Made by a program: the position numbers and the translations under genes. From Clostridia bacterium (GTDB lineage Bacteria; Bacillota; Clostridia; Oscillospirales; Acutalibacteraceae), in the NCBI GenBank assembly GCA_017480265.1, contig JAFVAZ010000027.1:1-6420 (forward strand): a stretch of DNA of 6,420 bases, in the 5' to 3' direction. The notes below the pieces were generated by a model, which searched no databases, was not told the DNA's origin, and saw nothing but the letters and a program-made list of their open reading frames with translations. Positions 1 to 4,608 of this stretch are shown here, one piece after another; within the stretch, counting starts at the first letter, position 1, and each line of letters opens with the position of its first letter.

Positions 1-47
1 TCCATATCTGCTTTATTTTGTATATCAATATCTATGCTATGTGTTGC

Positions 48-338
48 TTAGTTCATACTTTCAAAGAACTCTATGCCTTTGCTGCTCTCTGCCAGCTTGA
101 CAATGGCTTTCTTCCAGCTTCTTGTGTAGCCTTGATGCCTGCCTTGTCGCCTGAGTCTGCCTCGCACGTGCATGGTGTTTACTTTTTCTACTTTGACTTC
201 AAACAAATCCTCTACAGCTTTTTTTATTTGTATTTTTTCTGCATTTTTGGCTACTTCAAAAGTGTATTTCTTTACTGGAACCCCGTTCATGCTTTTTTCT
301 GTTATTATCGGTCGAATTATCACATCTTGTGCGTCCAT
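48..338 (-). CDS. rplW: 50S ribosomal protein L23
   Basis: Encodes 96 residues, the normal length for bacterial L23, an early-assembling protein of the large subunit that binds 23S rRNA beside the peptide exit tunnel and forms part of the docking site for trigger factor and SRP. The sequence shows the typical opening DVIIRPIITEKSM (residues 5-17), the YTFEVAKNAEKIQIKKAVEDLF core (about 25-46) and the basic loop RGRLRRQGRHQGYTRSWKKA (59-78). The ATG overlaps the rplD stop by one base (TAATG), and its GAGGAGGT ribosome binding site lies inside the last rplD codons, so translation is probably coupled to rplD. The stop is TAA. Gene order rpsJ-rplC-rplD-rplW is that of the universal S10 operon; rplB should follow beyond position 1. 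Identification is secure. Confidence 0.97.
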   Translation of the reverse strand: MDAQDVIIRPIITEKSMNGVPVKKYTFEVAKNAEKIQIKKAVEDLFEVKVEKVNTMHVRGRLRRQGRHQGYTRSWKKAIVKLAESSKGIEFFESMN

Positions 339-961
339 TAAGCATACACCTCCTCGATCTTACTGATCGCATCCTTTACGATCACCAAGCTTTTGCAGTT
401 CAAGATATCATATACATTCAATGTATTAACGCCGGAAGTCTTCACTCCTGGGATATTTCTAGCTGAAGCTATGATCTTATCATCTTTTTCGGGGAGCACT
501 AGAAGGACTTTTTTGCCGGCATTTATAGCCTTAAGCATCATTGCCACGGTTTTCGTTTTATATTCATCTAGGTTTATTGCGTCCAAAACAATTATGTTAT
601 TATCTAGGACCTTACTAGAAAGAGCCGACTTCATGGCCAATCTTCTTTCTTTTTTATTGATGCTATAACTATACTCGCGTGGTTTTGGAGCAAATACAAC
701 CCCTCCATGCCTCCATTGAGGAGCCCGGGTCGACCCTTGCCGCGCATGGCCTGTGCCCTTCTGCCTCCAAGGTTTTTTGCCCCCTCCGGATACTTCCGCT
801 CTAGTTAGTGCAGACTGCGTCCCTTGACGTTGGTTTGCTAAATAATTCACTACCATTGCGTGCATAACCGATTTGTTTGGCTCTATACCAAATACCTTAT
901 CAGCAAGATCTACATCGCCGACCTGCTGCCCTGTCATATCAATCACTTGCACTTTCGGCAT
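338..961 (-). CDS. rplD: 50S ribosomal protein L4
   Basis: Encodes 207 residues, the usual length for L4, a primary 23S rRNA binding protein whose long loop lines the exit tunnel next to L22. The loop is visible as a glycine- and arginine-rich stretch at about residues 43-100, with GGGKKPWRQKGTGHARQGS (59-77) and APQWRHGGVVFAPKPR (80-95), followed by the globular part with NKKERRLAMKSALS (102-115). In Escherichia coli L4 also represses its own S10 operon through the leader RNA; whether this copy does so is not shown here. The ATG is 16 bases behind the rplC stop and has a strong AAAGGAGGA ribosome binding site in that gap. The TAA stop overlaps the rplW start. Identification is secure. Confidence 0.97.
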   Translation of the reverse strand: MPKVQVIDMTGQQVGDVDLADKVFGIEPNKSVMHAMVVNYLANQRQGTQSALTRAEVSGGGKKPWRQKGTGHARQGSTRAPQWRHGGVVFAPKPREYSYSINKKERRLAMKSALSSKVLDNNIIVLDAINLDEYKTKTVAMMLKAINAGKKVLLVLPEKDDKIIASARNIPGVKTSGVNTLNVYDILNCKSLVIVKDAISKIEEVYA

Positions 962-977
962 ATTTTCTCCTCCTTTC

Positions 978-1655
978 TCAAGCCCTCAAGCTATCGCGGA
1001 TCACAACCGTGCCGTTATTTGGTCCTGGTATGGCTCCTTTTATAGCTATCAAATTATTTTCACTATCTACTTTTACTATCTCTAGGTTTTTCACCGTCAC
1101 TTTTTCTGCACCCATGTGCCCCGGCAACTTTTTGCCCTTAAAAACCCTCGATGGATCCGAGCAAGCACCGTTTGAACCGGCATGCCTTACTACAGGGCCC
1201 GAACCGTGACTTTCCTTTAACCTTCTTGCGTTCCAGCGTTTGATAACACCTTGGTAACCTTTACCTTTGCTCGTCCCTGTCACGTCGACTTTGTCGCCCG
1301 GTGCAAAAACATCAACCTTGATAATATCGCCAATGTTGTATTGATCTATATCATCAAATCGAAATTCCCGGAGAACTTTTTTGGGTGCTACATCTGCTTT
1401 TGCAAAGTGTCCTTGCATTGGCATAGTCACATTGATTGGCTTTTCGTCAAATTTAGCTGTCCTTGATCCTTTTTTATATTTTAGCTTAATGTCACCAAAT
1501 CCCATCTGTACAGAATTATACCCATCGTTTTCGGTGGTTTTCTTCTGCGATACAACACACGGTCCTGCATTTACAACTGTGACAGGTACTACTTTACCAT
1601 TTTCATCAAAGACTTGCGTCATACCAATTTTTTTGCCTATTATGGCCTTTTGCAT
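978..1655 (-). CDS. rplC: 50S ribosomal protein L3
   Basis: Encodes 225 residues, slightly longer than the roughly 210 of common L3 proteins. L3 binds 23S rRNA early in assembly and reaches toward the peptidyl transferase centre through a long loop. Seen here are the N-terminal IIGKKIGMTQVFDENGKVVP (5-24), the TGTSKGKGYQGVIKRWNARR segment (126-145), ESHGSGPVVRHAGSNGACSD (148-167), and PSRVFKGKKLPGHMGAEKVT (168-187), then a C-terminal strand with IKGAIPGPNNG (205-215). The KRWN...LKESHG version of the loop is, from memory, common in Clostridia in place of the KRHGF...MSHGS form. The start ATG has a near-perfect TAAGGAGGGA site at 1661-1670, and the stop is TGA. It lies 67 bases behind rpsJ in the same operon. 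Confidence 0.97.
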   Translation of the reverse strand: MQKAIIGKKIGMTQVFDENGKVVPVTVVNAGPCVVSQKKTTENDGYNSVQMGFGDIKLKYKKGSRTAKFDEKPINVTMPMQGHFAKADVAPKKVLREFRFDDIDQYNIGDIIKVDVFAPGDKVDVTGTSKGKGYQGVIKRWNARRLKESHGSGPVVRHAGSNGACSDPSRVFKGKKLPGHMGAEKVTVKNLEIVKVDSENNLIAIKGAIPGPNNGTVVIRDSLRA

Positions 1656-1681
1656 AAATTTCCCTCCTTAGGTAGTTATTG

Positions 1682-1697
1682 GTTGGATCTCTCCAAC
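1682..1697 (-). other. GAGA-loop hairpin in the rpsJ-rplC spacer
   Basis: A perfect 6-bp stem (GTTGGA / TCCAAC) closed by a GAGA tetraloop, a GNRA-type loop, lies in the 67-base spacer between the rpsJ stop and the rplC ribosome binding site. In the mRNA its 3' end is about 11 bases upstream of the Shine-Dalgarno sequence. It is too short and lacks a U-tract to be a terminator. It could stabilise the processed mRNA or serve as a protein binding site; the role is inference. Confidence 0.45.
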
Positions 1698-1722
1698 ATG
1701 ACCCCATCTGCCGATCATTAAC

Positions 1723-2034
1723 CTAGAGCTTGATCTCTACGTCAACTCCTGCAGGGAGTTCCAAAGTTTTAAGTGCCTCTACAGCTTTTGCTGATGGCTT
1801 CAAAACATCGATAAGTCTTTTGTGGGTTCGTGTTTCAAATTGTTCACGACTATCTTTGTACTTGTGTACAGCACGAAGTATCGTGACAACTTGCTTCTCT
1901 GTAGGTAGAGGTATAGGGCCAGAGATCTTAGCTCCTGCGCGCTTTGCTATTTCTACAACTCTAAGTGCAGATTGATCTACCAACTGATGGTCGTAACCCT
2001 TAAGTCTTATCCGGATTTTTTCTTTGACTGCCAC
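1723..2034 (-). CDS. rpsJ: 30S ribosomal protein S10 (transcription factor NusE)
   Basis: Encodes 103 residues, the normal S10 length. S10 sits in the head of the small subunit and, as NusE, also joins NusB in transcription antitermination complexes. The family pattern is complete: KIRIRLKGYDHQLVDQSA (6-23), the extended loop GPIPLPTEKQVVTILRAVHK (39-58), and SREQFETRTHKRLIDVLKP (62-80), ending in LPAGVDVEIKL. The start is GTG at 2032-2034; no in-frame ATG is near, and the AAAGGAGGC site at about 2042-2050 lies 8 bases upstream at ideal spacing. The stop codon is TAG, with no second in-frame stop before the rplC start, so TAG must act as a true stop in this organism. First gene of the operon. 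Confidence 0.97.
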   Translation of the reverse strand: MAVKEKIRIRLKGYDHQLVDQSALRVVEIAKRAGAKISGPIPLPTEKQVVTILRAVHKYKDSREQFETRTHKRLIDVLKPSAKAVEALKTLELPAGVDVEIKL

Positions 2035-2081
2035 TCAAATCGCCTCCTTTTCATAGTTGGCGGGCGTGCTTTTATTTTTTG

Positions 2082-2098
2082 ACATCCCTTCCGGGTGT
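2082..2098 (-). promoter_or_regulatory. Leader hairpin with GGAA tetraloop
   Basis: In the mRNA, ACACCC pairs with GGG-A-TGT (3 + 3 bp with one bulged A) around a GGAA loop, which fits the GNRA rule. It ends about 30 bases before the rpsJ ribosome binding site and is followed by an A-rich single-stranded stretch. The geometry fits a protein binding hairpin better than a terminator. This is the last clear structure before rpsJ. Confidence 0.45.
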
Positions 2099-2121
2099 TT
2101 AGTGACTATCTAAATAAATAA

Positions 2122-2156
2122 CCGGTAGATTCAACTTTTTCAAAGTAGAATCCCGG
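2122..2156 (-). promoter_or_regulatory. Long imperfect leader hairpin with U-rich tail, possible attenuator
   Basis: In the mRNA, CCGG, ATTC and ACTTT on the 5' arm pair with AAAGT, GAAT and CCGG on the 3' arm, giving 13 pairs around a 3-base GAA loop, interrupted by one T-T mismatch and a 1x3 internal loop. The 3' arm is followed directly by TTATTTATTT. Stem plus U-rich tail makes it a candidate attenuator of the S10 operon, though the tail contains A residues and the base of the stem is interrupted, so it would be a weak terminator. Confidence 0.45.
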
Positions 2157-2305
2157 ACATAAAATAAAAGCGCACATAAAGCAATATTAATTTATTTTGC
2201 CTTTTCGCCCGGTTTAAAATCGGACATACTCCACGGAAAAACCGACTAGCAAAAGTTAATCGCAACCTCCCGCTTCTTCGCATATCTATCGCAGTCACGT
2301 TAATC

Positions 2306-2334
2306 ATGATACCACATTTACGAGCTCTTTGCAA
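2306..2334 (-). promoter_or_regulatory. Sigma-A promoter of the S10 operon
   Basis: On the minus strand, a TTGCAA -35 box (2329-2334) and a TATCAT -10 box (2306-2311) are separated by exactly 17 bases, and the -10 is preceded by TGG, an extended -10 (TGn) element. The predicted start is near 2299. Immediately upstream (about 2335-2365) is an A/T-rich tract that would fit an UP element, as expected for a strongly expressed ribosomal operon. The sequence match is good; activity is inferred. Confidence 0.72.
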
Positions 2335-2462
2335 GCATATTAAGAAAATTAAATTATTTTCTCCCTTTTTCATATATTTATAAATTATATTTATATATTT
2401 TAATCTATCTTGAATATTTTAATACGTTCCACAAGGGATGCGCATTATGACTCTCCTTTTTT
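2335..2462. other. AT-rich spacer with palindromes between glycan gene and S10 promoter
   Basis: This stretch is very A/T-rich and contains two perfect short inverted repeats: GAAAAT/ATTTTC at 2344-2361 and TATAAAT/ATTTATA at 2379-2395. Neither has GC content or a U-tract suggesting a normal intrinsic terminator, so transcription from the upstream glycan gene might run into the S10 operon. It also holds the 8-codon frame listed separately. Confidence 0.4.
2419..2445 (-). pseudogene. 8-codon reading frame with good ribosome binding site, possible gene remnant
   Basis: Seventeen bases after the phosphoglycosyl transferase stop there is an ATG preceded by AAAGGAGA at near-ideal distance. The frame reads MRIPCGTY and then stops at TAA. 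Glycan operons commonly continue with another sugar-modifying enzyme at this point, so this may be the surviving start of a deleted or decayed gene. It could also be a genuine tiny peptide or chance. The identity of any parent gene cannot be told from eight residues. Confidence 0.3.
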
Positions 2463-3125
2463 TCATTTGCCGTGCTCTGAGTATTTTCCATCTAAAAAGT
2501 CTGATCTGCTGATGACGACTAAAATCGACTTAAAAAATATGCATAAGTCTTTCCTCAAAGAAATAGAATGTAAATACTCTATATCGAAATTTACTTTATC
2601 TTCTATACTTAAAATATCTCTGCCATTGACTTGGGCTAAACCTGTAATGCCGGGTTTTATAGAATAAACTCCATTTTTAAATCTCAATTCATGAGCTTCT
2701 GTTTCCTCTTTAATAAGAGGTCTAGGTCCTATTATGCTCATATCTCCTTTTAAAACATTAATTAGTTGTGGCATCTCATCTATACTAGTAATCCTTAATA
2801 TTTTCCCTACAGGCGTAATATAATCATCCGGATTATCAAAATCCCAAGTAGCTATGTTTTTTGGGGTTTTCAAGATCATTGTTCTAAATTTGTATATCTT
2901 AATTATTTTGCCTTTTTCCCCTATTCTATTTTGAGAAAAAACAACTGGCCCTTTAGAGGTCAACCTTATTAGCAAAGCTACTATAATTAGCAACGGTATA
3001 AAAACAATCAGCGCTAGTAGGGAAACCGATATATCTAAGAGTCTTTTTATTTTTAAGTATATCTTTTGGCTTAAATTAAAATTAATATATTTTTGAGAAA
3101 AAAAGCAATATTCACTATCTTTCAT
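2463..3125 (-). CDS. Polyprenyl-phosphate phosphoglycosyl transferase (bacterial sugar transferase, PglC/WcaJ-domain type)
   Basis: Encodes 220 residues of the bacterial sugar transferase family (PF02397), small monotopic form. Such enzymes move a phosphosugar from a UDP-sugar to undecaprenyl phosphate at the inner face of the membrane, the first committed step of capsule, exopolysaccharide or glycoprotein glycan synthesis. Visible are KRLLDI (27-32) leading into a hydrophobic re-entrant helix (about 33-54) broken by Pro44, then SKGPVVFSQNRIGEKGK (57-73), IYKFRTM (77-83), the catalytic Asp-Glu pair at 116-117 in SIDEMPQLINVLKGDMS (114-130), IGPRPL (132-137) and KPGITGLAQVNGR (157-169). No large N-terminal multi-helix domain is present, only about 25 extra residues. 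The sugar donor cannot be predicted. It stands alone: no other glycan gene is in the window. The ATG has a GAGGG site 5 bases upstream; the stop is TGA. Confidence 0.92.
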   Translation of the reverse strand: MKDSEYCFFSQKYINFNLSQKIYLKIKRLLDISVSLLALIVFIPLLIIVALLIRLTSKGPVVFSQNRIGEKGKIIKIYKFRTMILKTPKNIATWDFDNPDDYITPVGKILRITSIDEMPQLINVLKGDMSIIGPRPLIKEETEAHELRFKNGVYSIKPGITGLAQVNGRDILSIEDKVNFDIEYLHSISLRKDLCIFFKSILVVISRSDFLDGKYSEHGK

Positions 3126-3145
3126 TATTCCCTCACTGTTATAAT

Positions 3146-3194
3146 TTTGTCAATGCTCTTAATTATATCTTACCGCCCCAGGTTTGTCAATGCT
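3146..3194. repeat. 12-bp direct repeat around the glycan gene promoter
   Basis: The 12-mer AGCATTGACAAA (minus strand) occurs twice, at 3183-3194 and 3146-3157, 37 bp apart start to start. The upstream copy contains the TTGACA -35 box; the downstream copy lies over the predicted transcript start. The second TTGACA has no usable -10 box before the gene, so it is unlikely to be a second promoter and may be a regulator site or a duplication. Confidence 0.55.
3162..3190 (-). promoter_or_regulatory. Consensus sigma-A promoter of the phosphoglycosyl transferase gene
   Basis: On the minus strand a perfect TTGACA (3185-3190) and a perfect TATAAT (3162-3167) are exactly 17 bases apart. The predicted start near 3155 gives a leader of about 30 bases with a GAGGG ribosome binding site. 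A promoter this close to consensus normally needs a repressor if the product is not wanted at all times, and a dyad abuts the -35 box (3191-3216). Confidence 0.82.
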
Positions 3195-3216
3195 TTATAG
3201 TATATCCGCTAAAGCA
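3191..3216. promoter_or_regulatory. Inverted repeat next to -35 box, possible operator
   Basis: TGCTTTA (3191-3197) and TAAAGCA (3210-3216) form a perfect 7-bp inverted repeat with a 12-bp centre; equivalent half-site positions are about 19 bp apart, close to two helical turns. It touches the -35 box of the glycan gene and lies between the two divergent promoters of this spacer, so a dimeric regulator bound here could affect the glycan gene and possibly ackA. No regulator gene is nearby. Function is inference. Confidence 0.4.
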
Positions 3217-3271
3217 AATGTATTATAGGACATAACATTTTTATTTTCTACGCTCTATTCGCTTTATTTGC

Positions 3272-3300
3272 TTGTGTTATTTAAAATTCTATGCTATAAT
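3272..3300 (+). promoter_or_regulatory. Extended -10 promoter of ackA
   Basis: TTGTGT (3272-3277) and a perfect TATAAT (3295-3300) are separated by 17 bases, and TGC directly before the -10 makes an extended -10 element. The predicted start near 3307 leaves a leader of about 86 bases. The ribosome binding site for ackA is less ideal: GGGG at 3383-3386 lies 6 bases from the ATG, while AAGGA at 3373-3377 is 15 bases away. The promoter shows no sign of decay even though the gene it serves is interrupted. Confidence 0.72.
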
Positions 3301-3392
3301 TTAAAAACGTAAATTTAATAATCTTATAAATTAGTAGTTTTGCTGAATTTGTATTTGGAATTTTTAAATCTCAAGGAAAGACGGGGTATAAG

Positions 3393-4601
3393 ATGAAAAT
3401 TTTGGTCATTAACGCAGGTAGCTCATCACTGAAATATCAGCTCATTGATATGGAGAATGAAAAAACTTTGGCAAAAGGAAACTGCGAAAGGATAGGTCTT
3501 GAGGAAAGCTTTTTGACTTACAAAACAAGTAATGGAATCAAAAAAACTATCCACGTGGATTTACCAAATCATACTAAAGCCTTTGAGCAAGTAGAAAAAG
3601 CTCTGCAGCACGAAGAATACGGCGTAATAAAAAGTATAGAAGAAATCTCAGCCGTAGGGCACAGAATCGTGCAGGGAGGCGCTAAATTTTTAAACTCTAT
3701 TTTAGTCACAAATGATGTAATCAATGGAATAGAGGAGTTAATTCCCTTAGCTCCACTTCATAATCACGCTCATGTGCAAGGGATAAAAGCTTGTATAAAT
3801 ACTTTTGGAGAAGAAATTCCTCAAGTTGTAGTTTTCGATACAGCATTTCACTCTACAATGCCTGAAAAAGCCTATCTGTACCCAATACCATACGAATATT
3901 ATGAAAAATAGCAAATAAGAAGGTACGGGTTCCATGGCACTTCTCACAAATATGTTAGTCATCGTTGCGCGGAACTTTTAAATAAAGATATAAAAGATTT
4001 AAAAATTATAACCTGCCATCTGGGTAACGGTTCCTCTATTTGTGCGATAAATAAAGGAAAAGTTATTGATACCAGCATGGGGCTGACTCCATTAGATGGA
4101 TTTATGATGGGGACTCGATCTGGTTCTTTGGATCCTTCTGTTGTTACATTTATAGAAGGCGAGGAAAATTTAACGCCTGGTGAGATGAACGAAATCTTAA
4201 ATAAAGAATCTGGCTTACTGGGGATCTCCGGCGTCTCCAGTGATGATAGAGAAGTGACGGCTGCTGCTGAAAACGGCAATAGCCGCGCGATTTTAGCTCA
4301 TGAAATGTTAAGGTATCAAGTGGCAAAGTTTATAGGTGGTTATGTAGCCGCTCTTAATGGCTGCGATGCGATTGTTTTCACAGCAGGATTAGGGGAAAAC
4401 AACGCAAAGCACAGGGCTAGCATCTGTGCTCATTTAGGATATTTAGGGGTAAAAATTAATGAAGATGTAAACAACGAAACAATAAAAGGGAAAGAGAATA
4501 AAATTTCAACCCCAGAATCTAAAGTATCTGTATTGGTCATCCCTACGAATGAAGAGCTTATGATCGCTAGAGACACAAAAATAATAGTAGAAAAACTTTA
4601 A
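3393..4601 (+). pseudogene. ackA: Acetate kinase, full-length frame interrupted by one in-frame amber (TAG) codon
   Basis: Acetate kinase makes ATP and acetate from acetyl phosphate and ADP in the cytosol. The frame of 402 positions matches the family's usual 395-408 residues, but codon 173 (3909-3911) is TAG. The 172 codons before it and 229 after it stay in one frame with no other stop. Catalytic and binding residues of the family are present: VINAGSSSLKYQ (5-16, Asn7), Arg91 in GHRIVQGG, His123 in APLHN, Asp149 in FDTAFH, His181 in YGFHGTSHKYV, the phosphate loop HLGNGSS (209-215), Arg242 in GTRSGS, GLGENNA (332-338) and NEEL (386-389). All of these after Arg91, His123 and Asp149 lie beyond the TAG, so the truncated product would be inactive. 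In relatives this segment commonly reads YEKY-IRRYGFHG, so the TAG falls at a variable position. No in-frame restart with a ribosome binding site exists before His181; the Met229 ATG lacks one. Possible explanations are recent nonsense mutation, sequencing error or readthrough. No pta lies beside it. Confidence 0.88.
3909..3911 (+). other. In-frame amber codon in ackA
   Basis: The TAG is codon 173 of the acetate kinase frame and is followed directly by CAA ATA. The stretch UAG-CAA-AUA resembles the leaky stop context UAG-CAR-YYA known from tobamoviruses, differing only at the first base of the last triplet. Whether such a context causes readthrough in bacteria is uncertain. Elsewhere in the window TAG acts as the real stop of rpsJ. 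Confidence 0.85.
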
Positions 4602-4608
4602 TATCACT

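Larger units (their letters stand above)
2035..2299 (-). promoter_or_regulatory. Structured 5' leader of the S10 operon
   Basis: About 265 untranslated bases separate the predicted transcript start from rpsJ. Reading along the mRNA, the following can pair. First, a bulged 6-bp stem joins 2291-2296 with 2244-2250. Second, a small CGG-UUUUU-CCG hairpin lies at 2234-2244; it competes with a longer-range CGGUUU/AAACCG pairing of 2239-2244 with 2210-2215. Third, a long imperfect hairpin spans 2122-2156. Fourth, a hairpin with a GGAA tetraloop lies at 2082-2098. The block around 2220-2280 resembles leaders I remember upstream of clostridial ribosomal protein operons, but I could not check this. A 77-codon open frame crossing promoter and leader is best treated as chance. 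The likely role is autoregulation by an operon-encoded protein or attenuation; this is inference. Confidence 0.6.

Noticed and set aside
1..47. Start of rplB at the left edge (ATG at 3-5, minus strand)
   Set aside because: No ribosome binding site precedes it, and the next bases (GA) do not fit the usual L2 start. rplB probably begins beyond the window.
2140..2373. 77-codon open frame on the minus strand upstream of rpsJ
   Set aside because: It crosses the S10 promoter and the structured leader and matches no family I recognise. Only its GGGAG upstream element is plausible, so chance is more likely.
3146..3157. Second TTGACA as an additional promoter of the glycan gene
   Set aside because: A -10 box at 17 bases would fall on the start codon, and none is present; the copy is treated as a repeat instead.
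3909..3911. Pyrrolysine or selenocysteine at the ackA amber codon
   Set aside because: Selenocysteine uses UGA, and acetate kinase is not a known pyrrolysine protein. The site is a variable, non-catalytic position, and no pyl genes are in the window.
3747..3962. 71-codon minus-strand frame inside ackA, and similar frames opposite the ribosomal and GHL10 genes
   Set aside because: They lie fully opposite well-supported genes and read as mirror frames without family features.
4077..4601. Second half of ackA as an independent 174-residue gene
   Set aside because: The ATG at 4077 is an internal methionine (Met229) in a conserved stretch, has no ribosome binding site, and the product would lack the N-terminal domain and His181.
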